Of a stretch of 64,000 nucleotides of DNA, positions 13,401 through 28,130 are shown in pieces. The notes beneath the pieces were generated by a model that saw nothing but the letters and a program-made list of their open reading frames with translations, was not told where the DNA came from and searched no databases. Source of the DNA: Lepturacanthus savala (Eukaryota > Chordata > Actinopteri > Scombriformes > Trichiuridae). The first letter of the stretch is position 1, and each line of letters opens with the position of its first letter. A program made the translations under genes and the position numbers. The stretch spans positions 23,992,934 through 24,056,933 of the forward strand of contig CM060477.1 of NCBI GenBank assembly GCA_030544235.1. Reading direction: 5' to 3'.

Positions 13401-16400
13401 AAACTATCCCATTTTACATATAGTAAAAGGTAAATAAGATTTTCTGTAAAAATATTGTACTGATTTAGGCCTACATAGATTTTTGTCTTTTTGTGCTCTT
13501 CAGACCGAGAGAATGCATATGGAGCAATAAAAACTTTAAAACACAGACCAGATGAAAACAATAGCTTTTCCAGGTGAATTTCTGATCCAAAACTATACCA
13601 TTTCACATAAAGTAAAAGGTAAATAAGATTTTCTTTAAAAATATTGTACTGATTTAGGCCTACATAGGTTTTTGTCTTTTTGTGCTCTTCAGACCGAGAG
13701 AATGCATATGGAGCAATAAAAACTTTAAAACACAAACCACATGAAAACAATAGCTTTTCCAGGTGAATTTCTGATCCAAAACTATACCATTTCACATAAA
13801 ATAAAAGGTAAATAATATTTTCTGTAAAAATATTGTACTGATGTAGGCCTACATAGCATTTTGTCTTTTTGTGCTCTTCCGACCGAGAGAATGCATATGG
13901 AGCAATAAAAACTTTAAAACACAAACCACATGAAAACAATAGCTTTTCCAAGTGAATTTCTGATCCAAAAGTATACCATTTCACATAAAGTAAAAGGTAA
14001 ATAAGATTTTCTGTAAAAATATTGTACTGATTTAGGCCTACATAGCATTTTGTCTTTTTGTGCTCTTCAGACCGAGAGAATGCACATGGAGCAATAAAAA
14101 CTTTAAAACACAAACCACATGAAAACAATAGGTTTTCCAGGTGAATTTCTAATCCAAAACTATACCATTTCACATAAAATAAAAGGTAAATAAGATTTTC
14201 TGTAAAAATATTGTACTGATGTAGGCCTACATAGCATTTTGTCTTTTTGTGCTCTTCCGACCGAGAGAATGCATATGGAGCAATAAAAACTTTAAAACAC
14301 AAACCACATGAAAACAATAGCTTTTCCAGGTGAATTTCTGATCCAAAACTATCCCATTTTACATATAGTAAAAGGTAAATAAGATTTTCTGTAAAAATAT
14401 TGTACTGATTTAGGCCTACATAGCTTTTTGTCTTTTTGTGCTCTTCTGACCGAGAGAATGCATATGGAGCAATAAAAACTTTAAAACACAAACCACATGA
14501 AAACAATAGCTTTTCCAGGTGAATTTCTGATCCAAAACTATACCATTTCACATAAAGTAAAAGGTAAATAAGATTTTCTTTAAAAATATTGTACTGATTT
14601 AGGCCTACATAGGTTTTTGTCTTTTTGTGCTCTTCAGACCGAGAGAATGCATATGGAGCAATAAAAACTTTAAAACACAGACCAGATGAAAACAATAGCT
14701 TTTCCAGGTGAATTTCTGATCCAAAACTATACCATTTCACATAAAGTAAAAGGTAAATAAGATTTTCTTTAAAAATATTGTACTGATTTAGGCCTACATA
14801 GGTTTTTGTCTTTTTGTGCTCTTCAGACCGAGAGAATGCATATGGAGCAATAAAAACTTTAAAACACAAACCACATGAAAACAATACCTTTTCCAGGTGA
14901 ATTTCTGATCCAAAACTATACCATTTCACATAAAATAAAAGGTAAATAAGATTTTCTGTAAAAATATTGTACTGATGTAGGCCTACATAGCATTTTGTCT
15001 TTTTGTGTTCTTCCGACCGAGAGAATGCATATGGAGCAATAAAAACTTTAAAACTCAAACCACATGAAAACAATAGCTTTTCCAGGTGAATTTCTGATCC
15101 AAAACTATACCATTTCACATAAAATAAAAGGTAAATAATATTTTCTGTAAAAATATTGTACTGATGTAGGCCTACATAGCATTTTGTCTTTTTGTGCTCT
15201 TCCGACCGAGAGAATGCATATGGAGCAATAAAAACTTTAAAACACAAACCACATGAAAACAATAGCTTTTCCAAGTGAATTTCTGATCCAAAAGTATACC
15301 ATTTCACATAAAGTAAAAGGTAAATAAGATTTTCTGTAAAAATATTGTACTGATTTAGGCCTACATAGCATTTTGTCTTTTTGTGCTCTTCAGACCGAGA
15401 GAATGCACATGGAGCAATAAAAACTTTAAAACACAAACCACATGAAAACAATAGGTTTTCCAGGTGAATTTCTAATCCAAAACTATACCATTTCACATAA
15501 AATAAAAGGTAAATAAGATTTTCTGTAAAAATATTGTACTGATGTAGGCCTACATAGCATTTTGTCTTTTTGTGCTCTTCCGACCGAGAGAATGCATATG
15601 GAGCAATAAAAACTTTAAAACACAAACCACATGAAAACAATAGCTTTTCCAGGTGAATTTCTGATCCAAAACTATCCCATTTTACATATAGTAAAAGGTA
15701 AATAAGATTTTCTGTAAAAATATTGTACTGATTTAGGCCTACATAGCTTTTTGTCTTTTTGTGCTCTTCTGACCGAGAGAATGCATATGGAGCAATAAAA
15801 ACTTTAAAACACAAACCACATGAAAACAATAGCTTTTCCAGGTGAATTTCTGATCCAAAACTATACCATTTCACATAAAGTAAAAGGTAAATACGATTTT
15901 CTTTAAAAATATTGTACTGATTTAGGCCTACATAGGTTTTTGTCTTTTTGTGCTCTTCAGACCGAGAGAATGCATATGGAGCAATAAAAACTTTAAAACA
16001 CAGACCAGATGAAAACAATAGCTTTTCCAGGTGAATTTCTGATCCAAAACTATACCATTTCACATAAAATAAAAGGTAAATAATATTTTCTGTAAAAATA
16101 TTGTACTGATGTAGGCCTACATAGCATTTTGTCTTTTTGTGCTCTTCCGACCGAGAGAATGCATATGGAGCAATAAAAACTTTAAAACTCAAACCACATG
16201 AAAACAATAGCTTTTCCAGGGGAATTTCTGATCCAAAACTATACCATTTCACATAAAATAAAAGGTAAATAAGATTTTCTGTAAAAATATTGTACTGATG
16301 TAGGCCTACATAGCATTTTATCTTTTTGTGCTCTTCAGACCGAGAGAATGCATATGGAGCAATAAAAACTTTAAAACACAAACCACATGAAAACAATAGG

Positions 16401-19400
16401 TTTTCCAGGTGAATTTCTAATCCAAAACTATACCATTTCACATAAAATAAAAGGTAAATGAGATTTTCTGTAAAAATATTGTACTGATGTAGGCCTACAT
16501 AGGTTTTTGTCTTTTTGTGCTCTTCAGACCGAGAGAATGCATATGGAGCAATAAAAACTTTAAAACACAAACCAGATGAAAACAATACCTTTTCCAGGTG
16601 AATTTCTGATCCAAAACTATACCATTTCACATAAAATAAAAGGTAAATAAGATTTTCTGTAAAAATATTGTACTGATGTAGGCCTACATAGCATTTTGTC
16701 TTTTTGTGCTCTTCAGACCGAGAGAATGCATATGGAGCAATAAAAACTTTAAAACACAAACGACATGAAAACAATAGCTTTTCCAGGTAAATTTCTGATC
16801 CAAAACTATACCATTTCACATAAAGTAAAAGGTAAATAAGGTTTTCTTTAAAAATATTGTACTGATTTAGGCCTACATAGGTTTTTGTCTTTTTGTGCTC
16901 TTCAGACCGAGAGAATGCATATGGAGCAATAAAAACTTTAAAACACAAACCAGATGAAAACCATAGGTTTTCCAGGTGAATTTCTAATCCAAAACTATAC
17001 CATTTCACATAAAATAAAAGGTAAATAAGATTTTCTGTAAACATATTGTACTGATGTAGGCCTACATAGCATTTTGTCTTTTTGTGCTCTTCCGACCGAG
17101 AGAATGCATATGGAGCAATAAAAACTTTAAAACTCAAACCACATGAAAACAATAGCTTTTCCAAGTGAATTTCTAATCCAAAACTATACCATTTCACATA
17201 AAGTAAAAGGTAAATAAGATTTTCTTTAAAAATATTGTACTGATTTAGGCCTACATAGGTTTTTGTCTTTTTGTGCTCTTCAGACCGAGAGAATGCATAT
17301 GGAGCAATAAAAACTTTAAAACACAGACCAGATGAAAACAATAGCTTTTCCAGGTGAATTTCTGATCCAAAACTATACCATTTCACATAAAGTAAAAGGT
17401 AAATAAGATTTTCTTTAAAAATATTGTACTGATTTAGGCCTACATAGGTTTTTGTCTTTTTGTGCTCTTCAGACCGAGAGAATGCATATGGAGCAATAAA
17501 AACTTTAAAACACAAACCACATGAAAACAATACCTTTTCCAGGTGAATTTCTGATCCAAAACTATACCATTTCACATAAAATAAAAGGTAAATAAGATTT
17601 TCTGTAAAAATATTGTACTGATGTAGGCCTACATAGGTTTTTGTCTTTTTGTGCTCTTCAGACCGAGAGAATGCATATGGAGCAATAAAAACTTTAAAAC
17701 ACAAACCAGATGAAAACCATAGGTTTTCCAGGTGAATTTCTAATCCAAAACTATACCATTTCACATAAAATAAAAGGTAAATAAGATTTTCTGTAAAAAT
17801 ATTGTACTGATGTAGGCCTACATAGCATTTTGTCTTTTTGTGCTCTTCAGACCGAGAGAATGCATATGGAGCAAAAAAAACTTTAAAGCACAAACCACAT
17901 GAAAACAATAGCTTTTCCAGGTGAATTTCTGATCCAAAACTATCCCATTTCACATAAAGTAAAAGGTAAATAAGATTTTCTTTAAAAATATTGTACTGAT
18001 TTAGGCCTACATAGGTTTTTGTCTTTTTGTGCTCTTCAGACCGAGAGAATGCATATGGAGCAATAAAAACTTTAAAACACAGACCACATGAAAACAATAC
18101 CTTTTCCAGGTGAATTTCTGATCCAAAACTATCCCATTTTACATATAGTAAAAGGTAAATAAGATTTTCTGTAAAAATATTGTACTGATTTAGGCCTACA
18201 TAGCTTTTTGTCTTTTTGTGCTCTTCTGACCGAGAGAATGCATATGGAGCAATAAAAACTTTAAAACACAAACCACATAAAAACAATAGCTTTTCCAGGT
18301 GAATTTCTGATCCAAACCTATACCATTTCACATAAAGTAAAAGGTAAATAAGATTTTCTGTAAAAATATTGTACTGATGTAGGCCTACATAGCATTTTGT
18401 CTTTTTGTGCTCTTCAGACCGAGAGAATGCATATGGAGCAATAAAAACTTTAAAACACAAACCACATGAAAACAATAGGTTTTCCAGGTGAATTTCTAAT
18501 CCAAAACTATACCATTTCACATAAAATAAAAGGTAAATAAGATTTTCTTTAAAAATATTGTACTGATTTAGGCCTACGTAGGTTTTTGTCTTTTTGTGCT
18601 CTTCAGACCGAGAGAATGCATATGGAGCAATAAAAACTTTAAAACACAAACCACATGAAAACAATACCTTTTCCAGCTGAATTTCTGATCCAAAACTATA
18701 CCATTTCACATAAAATAAAAGGTAAATAAGATTTTCTGTAAAAATATTGTACTGATGTAGGCCTACATAGGTTTTTGTCTTTTTGTGCTCTTCAGACCGA
18801 GAGAATGCATATGGAGCAATAAAAACTTTAAAACACAAACCAGATGAAAACAATACCTTTTCCAGGTGAATTTCTGATCCAAAACTATACCATTTCACAT
18901 AAAATAAAAGGTAAATAAGAATTTCTGTAAAAATCTTGTACTGATGTAGGCCTACATAGCATTTTGTCTTTTTATGCTCTTCAGACTGAGAGAATGCATA
19001 TGGAGCAATAAAAACTTTAAAACACAAACCACATGAAAACAATAGGTTTTCCAGGTGAATTTCTAATCCAAAACTATACCATTTCACATAAAATAAAAGG
19101 TAAATAAGATTTTCTGTAAAAATATTGTACTGATTTAGGCCTACATAGCTTTTTGTCTTTTTGTGCTCTTCTGACCGAGAGAATGCATATGGAGCAATAA
19201 AAACTTTAAAACACAAACCACATGAAAACAATAGCTTTTCCAGGTGAATTTCTGATCCAAAACTATACCATTTCACATAAAGTAAAAGGTAAATAAGATT
19301 TTCTTTAAAAATATTGTACTGATTTAGGCCTACATAGGTTTTTGTCTTTTTGTGCTCTTCAGACCGAGAGAATGCATATGGAGCAATAAAAACTTTAAAA

Positions 19401-19405
19401 CACAA
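7409..19405 (-). other. 3,998-codon open frame through about 63 satellite monomers
   Basis: This is the longest uninterrupted frame in the satellite. Each unit reads as 63 residues with a core such as FKVFIAPYAFSRSEEHKK. The frame opens at an incidental ATG near 19,405 and ends at a TAA near 7,409, where a TGTAC-to-TTTAC change on the plus strand turns a Tyr codon into a stop. Shorter frames of the same repeat occupy most of the rest of the array. I do not call this a gene. The unit consensus has no internal Met, no signal peptide or domain is recognisable, the variants include many amino-acid changes (C/S, H/N, T/K, F/L), and no promoter or splice structure is visible. A frame with no stops persists passively when the unit is a multiple of three and homogenised. 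Confidence 0.8.
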
Positions 19406-21596
19406 ACCACATGAAACAATAGGTTTTCCAGGTGAATTTCTAATCCAAAACTATACCATTTCACATAAAATAAAAGGTAAATAAGATTTTCTGTAAAAAT
19501 ATTGTACCGATGTAGGCCTACATAGCATTTTGTCTTTTTGTGCTCTTCCGACCGAGAGAATGCATATGGAGCAATAAAAACTTTAAAGCACAAACCACAT
19601 GAAAACAATAGCTTTTCCAGGTGAATTTCTGATCCAAAACTATACCATTTCACATAAAATAAAAGGTAAATAAGATTTTCTGTAAAAATATTGTGCTGAT
19701 GTAGGCCTACATAGGTTTTTGTCTTTTTGTGCTCTTCAGACCGAGAGAATGCATATGGAGCAATAAAAACTTTAAAACACAAACCAGATGAAAACAATAC
19801 CTTTTCCAGGTGAATTTCTGATCCAAAACTATACCATTTCACATAAAATAAAAGGTAAATAAGAATTTCTGTAAAAATCTTGTACTGATGTAGGCCTACA
19901 TAGCATTTTGTCTTTTTGTGCTCTTCAGACCGAGAGAATGCATATGGAGCAATAAAAACTTTAAAACACAAACCACATGAAAACAATAGGTTTTCCAGGT
20001 GAATTTCTAATCCAAAACTATACCATTTCACATAAAATAAAAGGTAAATAAGATTTTCTGTAAAAATATTGTACTGATGTAGGCCTACATAGCATTTTGT
20101 CTTTTTGTGCTCTTCCGACCGAGAGAATGCATATGGAGCAATAAAAACTTTAAAGCACAAACCACATGAAAACAATAGCTTTTCCAGGTGAATTTCTGAT
20201 CCAAAACTATACCATTTCACATAAAATAAAAGGTAAATAAGATTTTCTGTAAAAATATTGTACTGATGTAGGCCTACATAGGTTTTTGTCTTTTTGTGCT
20301 CTTCAGACCGAGAGAATGCATATGGAGCAATAAAAACTTTAAAACACAAACCAGATGAAAACCATAGGTTTTCCAGGTGAATTTCTAATCCAAAACTATA
20401 CCATTTCACATAAAATAAAAGGTAAATAAGAATTTCTGTAAAAATCTTGTACTGATGTAGGCCTACATAGCATTTTGTCTTTTTATGCTCTTCAGACCGA
20501 GAGAATGCATATGGAGCAATAAAAACTTTAAAACACAAACCACATGAAAACAATAGGTTTTCCAGGTGAATTTCTAATCCAAAACTATACCATTTCACAT
20601 AAAATAAAAGGTAAATAAGATTTTCTGTAAAAATATTGTACTGATTTAGGCCTACATAGCTTTTTGTCTTTTTGTGCTCTTCTGACCGAGAGAATGCATA
20701 TGGAGCAATAAAAACTTTAAAACACAAACCACATGAAAACAATAGCTTTTCCAGGTGAATTTCTGATCCAAAACTATACCATTTCACATAAAATAAAAGG
20801 TAAATAAGATTTTCTGTAAAAATATTGTACTGATGTAGGCCTACATAGCATTTTGTCTTTTTGTGCTCTTCCGACCGAGAGAATGCATATGGAGCAATAA
20901 AAACTTTAAAGCACAAACCACATGAAAACAATAGCTTTTCCAGGTGAATTTCTGATCCAAAACTATACCATTTCACATAAAATAAAAGGTAAATAAGATT
21001 TTCTGTAAAAATATTGTACTGATGTAGGCCTACATAGGTTTTTGTCTTTTTGTGCTCTTCAGACCGAGAGAATGCATATGGAGCAATAAAAACTTTAAAA
21101 CACAAACCAGATGAAAACCATAGGTTTTCCAGGTGAATTTCTAATCCAAAACTATACCATTTCACATAAAATAAAAGGTAAATAAGAATTTCTGTAAAAA
21201 TCTTGTACTGATGTAGGCCTACATAGCATTTTGTCTTTTTATGCTCTTCAGACCGAGAGAATGCATATGGAGCAATAAAAACTTTAAAACACAAACCACA
21301 TGAAAACAATAGGTTTTCCAGGTGAATTTCTAATCCAAAACTATACCATTTCACATAAAATAAAAGGTAAATAAGATTTTCTGTAAAAATATTGTACTGA
21401 TTTAGGCCTACATAGCTTTTTGTCTTTTTGTGCTCTTCTGACCGAGAGAATGCATATGGAGCAATAAAAACTTTAAAACACAAACCACATGAAAACAATA
21501 GCTTTTCCAGGTGAATTTCTGATCCAAAACTATACCATTTCACATAAAGTAAAAGGTAAATAAGATTTTCTTTAAAAATATTGTACTGATTTAGGC

Positions 21597-24500
21597 CTAC
21601 ATAGGTTTTTGTCTTTTTGTGCTCTTCAGACCGAGAGAATGCATATGGAGCAATAAAAACTTTAAAACACAAACCACATGAAACAATAGGTTTTCCAGGT
21701 GAATTTCTAATCCAAAACTATACCATTTCACATAAAATAAAAGGTAAATAAGATTTTCTGTAAAAATATTGTACTGATGTAGGCCTACATAGCATTTTGT
21801 CTTTTTGTGCTCTTCCGACCGAGAGAATGCATATGGAGCAATAAAAACTTTAAAGCACAAACCACATGAAAACAATAGCTTTTCCAGGTGAATTTCTGAT
21901 CCAAAACTATACCATTTCACATAAAATAAAAGGTAAATAAGATTTTCTGTAAAAATATTGTGCTGATGTAGGCCTACATAGGTTTTTGTCTTTTTGTGCT
22001 CTTCAGACCGAGAGAATGCATATGGAGCAATAAAAACTTTAAAACACAAACCAGATGAAAACAATACCTTTTCCAGGTGAATTTCTGATCCAAAACTATA
22101 CCATTTCACATAAAATAAAAGGTAAATAAGAATTTCTATAAAAATCTTGTACTGATGTAGGCCTACATAGCATTTTGTCTTTTTGTGCTCTTCAGACCGA
22201 GAGAATGCATATGGAGCAATAAAAACTTTAAAACACAAACCACATGAAAACAATAGGTTTTCCAGGTGAATTTCTAATCCAAAACTATACCATTTCACAT
22301 AAAATAAAAGGTAAATAAGATTTTCTGTAAAAATATTGTACTGATGTAGGCCTACATAGCATTTTGTCTTTTTGTGCTCTTCCGACCGAGAGAATGCATA
22401 TGGAGCAATAAAAACTTTAAAGCACAAACCACATGAAAACAATAGCTTTTCCAGGTGAATTTCTGATCCAAAACTATCCCATTTTACATATAGTAAAAGG
22501 TAAATAAGATTTTCTGTAAAAATATTGTACTGATTTAGGCCTACATAGCTTTTTGTCTTTTTGTGCTCTTCTGACCGAGACAATGCATATGGAGCAATAA
22601 AAACTTTAAAACACAAACCACATGAAAACAATAGCTTTTCCAGGTGAATTTCTGATCCAAAACTATACCATTTCACATAAAGTAAAAGGTAAATAAGATT
22701 TTCTTTAAAAATATTGTACTGATTTAGGCCTACATAGGTTTTTGTCTTTTTGTGCTCTTCAGACCGAGAGAATGCATATGGAGCAATAAAAACTTTAAAA
22801 CACAAACCACATGAAACAATAGGTTTTCCAGGTGAATTTCTAATCCAAAACTATACCATTTCACATAAAATAAAAGGTAAATAAGATTTTCTGTAAAAAT
22901 ATTGTACTGATGTAGGCCTACATAGCATTTTGTCTTTTTGTGCTCTTCCGACCGAGAGAATGCATATGGAGCAATAAAAACTTTAAAGCACAAACCACAT
23001 GAAAACAATAGCTTTTCCAGGTGAATTTCTGATCCAAAACTATCCCATTTTACATATAGTAAAAGGTAAATAAGATTTTCTGTAAAAATATTGTACTGAT
23101 TTAGGCCTACATAGCTTTTTGTCTTTTTGTGCTCTTCTGACCGAGAGAATGCATATGGAGCAATAAAAACTTTAAAACACAAACCACATGAAAACAATAG
23201 CTTTTCCAGGTGAATTTCTGATCCAAAACTATACCATTTCACATAAAGTAAAAGGTAAATAAGATTTTCTTTAAAAATATTGTACTGATTTAGGCCTACA
23301 TAGGTTTTTGTCTTTTTGTGCTCTTCAGACCGAGAGAATGCATATGGAGCAATAAAAACTTTAAAACTCAAACCACATGAAAACAATAGCTTTTCCAGGT
23401 GAATTTCTGATCCACAACTATACCATTTCACATAAAATAAAAGGTAAATAATATTTTTTGTAAAAATATTGTACTGATGTAGGCCTACATAGCATTTTGT
23501 CTTTTTGTGCTCTTCCGACCGAGAGAATGCATATGGAGCAATAAAAACTTTAAAACTCAAACCACATGAAAACAATAGCTTTTCCAGGTGAATTTTTGAT
23601 CCAAAACTATACCATTTCACGTAAAATAAAAGGTAAATAAGATTTTCTGTAAAAATATTGTACTGATGTAGGCCTACATAGCATTTTGTCTTTTTGTGCT
23701 CTTCCGACCGAGAGAATGCATATGGAGCAATAAAAACTTTAAAGCACAAACCACATGAAAACAATAGCTTTTCCAGGTGAATTTCTGATCCAAAACTATA
23801 CCATTTCACATAAAGTAAAAGGTAAATAAGATTTTCTTTAAAAATATTGTACTGATTTAGGCCTACATAGGTTTTTGTCTTTTTGTGCTCTTCAGACCGA
23901 GAGAATGCATATGGAGCAATAAAAACTTTAAAACTCAAACCACATGAAAACAATAGCTTTTCCAGGTGAATTTCTGATCCACAACTATACCATTTCACAT
24001 AAAATAAAAGGTAAATAATATTTTTTGTAAAAATATTGTACTGATGTAGGCCTACATAGCATTTTGTCTTTTTGTGCTCTTCCGACCGAGAGAATGCATA
24101 TGGAGCAATAAAAACTTTAAAACTCAAACCACATGAAAACAATAGCTTTTCCAGGTGAATTTTTGATCCGAAAGTATACCATTTCACATAAAGTAAAAGG
24201 TAAATAAGATTTTCTTTAAAAATATTGTACTGATTTAGGCCTACATAGGTTTTTGTCTTTTTGTGCTCTTCAGACCGAGAGAATGCATATGGAGCAATAA
24301 AAACTTTAAAACACAAACCACATGAAACAATAGGTTTTCCAGGTGAATTTCTAATCCAAAACTATACCATTTCACATAAAATAAAAGGTAAATAAGATTT
24401 TCTGTAAAAATATTGTACTGATGTAGGCCTACATAGCATTTTGTCTTTTTGTGCTCTTCCGACCGAGAGAATGCATATGGAGCAATAAAAACTTTAAAGC

Positions 24501-26885
24501 ACAAACCACATGAAAACAATAGCTTTTCCAGGTGAATTTCTGATCCAAAACTATACCATTTCACATAAAATAAAAGGTAAATAAGATTTTCTGTAAAAAT
24601 ATTGTGCTGATGTAGGCCTACATAGGTTTTTGTCTTTTTGTGCTCTTCAGACCGAGAGAATGCATATGGAGCAATAAAAACTTTAAAACACAAACCAGAT
24701 GAAAACAATACCTTTTCCAGGTGAATTTCTGATCCAAAACTATACCATTTCACATAAAATAAAAGGTAAATAAGAATTTCTATAAAAATCTTGTACTGAT
24801 GTAGGCCTACATAGCATTTTGTCTTTTTGTGCTCTTCAGACCGAGAGAATGCATATGGAGCAATAAAAACTTTAAAACACAAACCACATGAAAACAATAG
24901 GTTTTCCAGGTGAATTTCTAATCCAAAACTATACCATTTCACATAAAATAAAAGGTAAATAAGATTTTCTGTAAAAATATTGTACTGATGTAGGCCTACA
25001 TAGCATTTTGTCTTTTTGTGCTCTTCCGACCGAGAGAATGCATATGGAGCAATAAAAACTTTAAAGCACAAACCACATGAAAACAATAGCTTTTCCAGGT
25101 GAATTTCTGATCCAAAACTATCCCATTTTACATATAGTAAAAGGTAAATAAGATTTTCTGTAAAAATATTGTACTGATTTAGGCCTACATAGCTTTTTGT
25201 CTTTTTGTGCTCTTCTGACCGAGACAATGCATATGGAGCAATAAAAACTTTAAAACACAAACCACATGAAAACAATAGCTTTTCCAGGTGAATTTCTGAT
25301 CCAAAACTATACCATTTCACATAAAGTAAAAGGTAAATAAGATTTTCTTTAAAAATATTGTACTGATTTAGGCCTACATAGGTTTTTGTCTTTTTGTGCT
25401 CTTCAGACCGAGAGAATGCATATGGAGCAATAAAAACTTTAAAACACAAACCACATGAAACAATAGGTTTTCCAGGTGAATTTCTAATCCAAAACTATAC
25501 CATTTCACATAAAATAAAAGGTAAATAAGATTTTCTGTAAAAATATTGTACTGATGTAGGCCTACATAGCATTTTGTCTTTTTGTGCTCTTCCGACCGAG
25601 AGAATGCATATGGAGCAATAAAAACTTTAAAGCACAAACCACATGAAAACAATAGCTTTTCCAGGTGAATTTCTGATCCAAAACTATCCCATTTTACATA
25701 TAGTAAAAGGTAAATAAGATTTTCTGTAAAAATATTGTACTGATTTAGGCCTACATAGCTTTTTGTCTTTTTGTGCTCTTCTGACCGAGAGAATGCATAT
25801 GGAGCAATAAAAACTTTAAAACACAAACCACATGAAAACAATAGCTTTTCCAGGTGAATTTCTGATCCAAAACTATACCATTTCACATAAAGTAAAAGGT
25901 AAATAAGATTTTCTTTAAAAATATTGTACTGATTTAGGCCTACATAGGTTTTTGTCTTTTTGTGCTCTTCAGACCGAGAGAATGCATATGGAGCAATAAA
26001 AACTTTAAAACTCAAACCACATGAAAACAATAGCTTTTCCAGGTGAATTTCTGATCCACAACTATACCATTTCACATAAAATAAAAGGTAAATAATATTT
26101 TTTGTAAAAATATTGTACTGATGTAGGCCTACATAGCATTTTGTCTTTTTGTGCTCTTCCGACCGAGAGAATGCATATGGAGCAATAAAAACTTTAAAAC
26201 TCAAACCACATGAAAACAATAGCTTTTCCAGGTGAATTTTTGATCCAAAACTATACCATTTCACGTAAAATAAAAGGTAAATAAGATTTTCTGTAAAAAT
26301 ATTGTACTGATGTAGGCCTACATAGCATTTTGTCTTTTTGTGCTCTTCCGACCGAGAGAATGCATATGGAGCAATAAAAACTTTAAAGCACAAACCACAT
26401 GAAAACAATAGCTTTTCCAGGTGAATTTCTGATCCAAAACTATACCATTTCACATAAAGTAAAAGGTAAATAAGATTTTCTTTAAAAATATTGTACTGAT
26501 TTAGGCCTACATAGGTTTTTGTCTTTTTGTGCTCTTCAGACCGAGAGAATGCATATGGAGCAATAAAAACTTTAAAACTCAAACCACATGAAAACAATAG
26601 CTTTTCCAGGTGAATTTCTGATCCACAACTATACCATTTCACATAAAATAAAAGGTAAATAATATTTTTTGTAAAAATATTGTACTGATGTAGGCCTACA
26701 TAGCATTTTGTCTTTTTGTGCTCTTCCGACCGAGAGAATGCATATGGAGCAATAAAAACTTTAAAACTCAAACCACATGAAAACAATAGCTTTTCCAGGT
26801 GCATTTTTGATCCAAAACTATACCATTTCACGTAAAATAAAAGGTAAATAAGATTTTCTGTAAAAATATTGTGCTGATGTAGGCC
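21597..26885 (-). repeat. 14-monomer tandem duplication (2,644-bp period)
   Basis: Two adjacent blocks of 14 monomers are near copies. The minus-strand frames at 21,597-22,805 and 24,241-25,449 translate identically over 402 residues and are 2,644 bp apart. This is 14 x 189 minus the two single-A deletions each block carries. Rare variants (GATCCACAACTATACC, TATTTTTTGTAAAAAT, GACAATGCATATGG) recur at the same 2,644-bp offset. The 188-bp monomers containing CATGAAACAATAGG lie near 19,412, 21,679, 22,812, 24,325 and 25,457, at spacings of 2,267, 1,133, about 1,512 and 1,133 bp, so one deletion event was spread by block duplication. Confidence 0.8.
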
Positions 26886-28130
26886 TACATAGCATTTTGT
26901 CTTTTTGTGCTCTTCCGACCGAGAGAATGCATATGGAGCAATAAAAACTTTAAAGCACAAACCACATGAAAACAATAGCTTTTCCAGGTGAATTTCTGAT
27001 CCAAAACTATCCCATTTTACATATAGTAAAAGGTAAATAAGATTTTCTGTAAAAATATTGTACTGATTTAGGCCTACATAGCTTTTTGTCTTTTTGTGCT
27101 CTTCTGACCGAGAGAATGCATATGGAGCAATAAAAACTTTAAAACACAAACCACATGAAAACAATAGCTTTTCCAGGTGAATTTCTGATCCAAAACTATA
27201 CAATTTCACATAAAGTAAAAGGTAAATAAGATTTTCTTTAAAAATATTGTACTGATTTAGGCCTACATAGGTTTTTGTCTTTTTGTGCTCTTCAGACCGA
27301 GAGAATGCATATGGAGCAATAAAAACTTTAAAACTCAAACCACATGAAAACAATAGCTTTTCCAGGTGAATTTCTGATCCACAACTATACCATTTCACGT
27401 AAAATAAAAGGTAAATAAGATTTTCTGTAAAAATATTGTACTGATTTAGGCCTACATAGCATTTTGTCTTTTTGTGCTCTTCTGACCGAGAGAATGCATA
27501 TGGAGCAATAAAAACTTTAAAACACAAACCACATGAAAACAATAGCTTTTCCAAGTGAATTTCTGATCCGAAAGTATACCATTTCACATAAAGTAAAAGG
27601 TAAATAAGATTTTCTGTAAAAATATTGTACTGATTTAGGCCTACATAGCATTTTGTCTTTTTGTGCTCTTCAGACCGAGAGAATGCACATGGAGCAATAA
27701 AAACTTTAAAACACAAACCACATGAAAACAATAGCTTTTCCAGGTGAATTTCTGATCCAAAACTATACCATTTTACATATAGTAAAAGGTAAATAAGATT
27801 TTCTGTAACAATATTGCCCTGATTTAGGCCTACATAGCTTTTTGTCTTTTTGTGCTCTTCAGACCGAGAGAATGCATATGGAGCAATAAAAACTTTAAAA
27901 CACAAACCACATGAAAACAATACCTTTTCCAGGTGAATTTCTGATCCAAAACTATACCATTTCACATAAAATAAAAGGTAAATAAGATTTTCTGTAAAAA
28001 TATTGTACTGATGTAGGCCTACATAGCATTTTGTCTTTTTGTGCTCTTCAGACCGAGAGAATGCATATGGAGCAATAAAAACTTTAAAACACAAACCACA
28101 TGAAAACAATACCTTTTCCAGGTGAATTTC

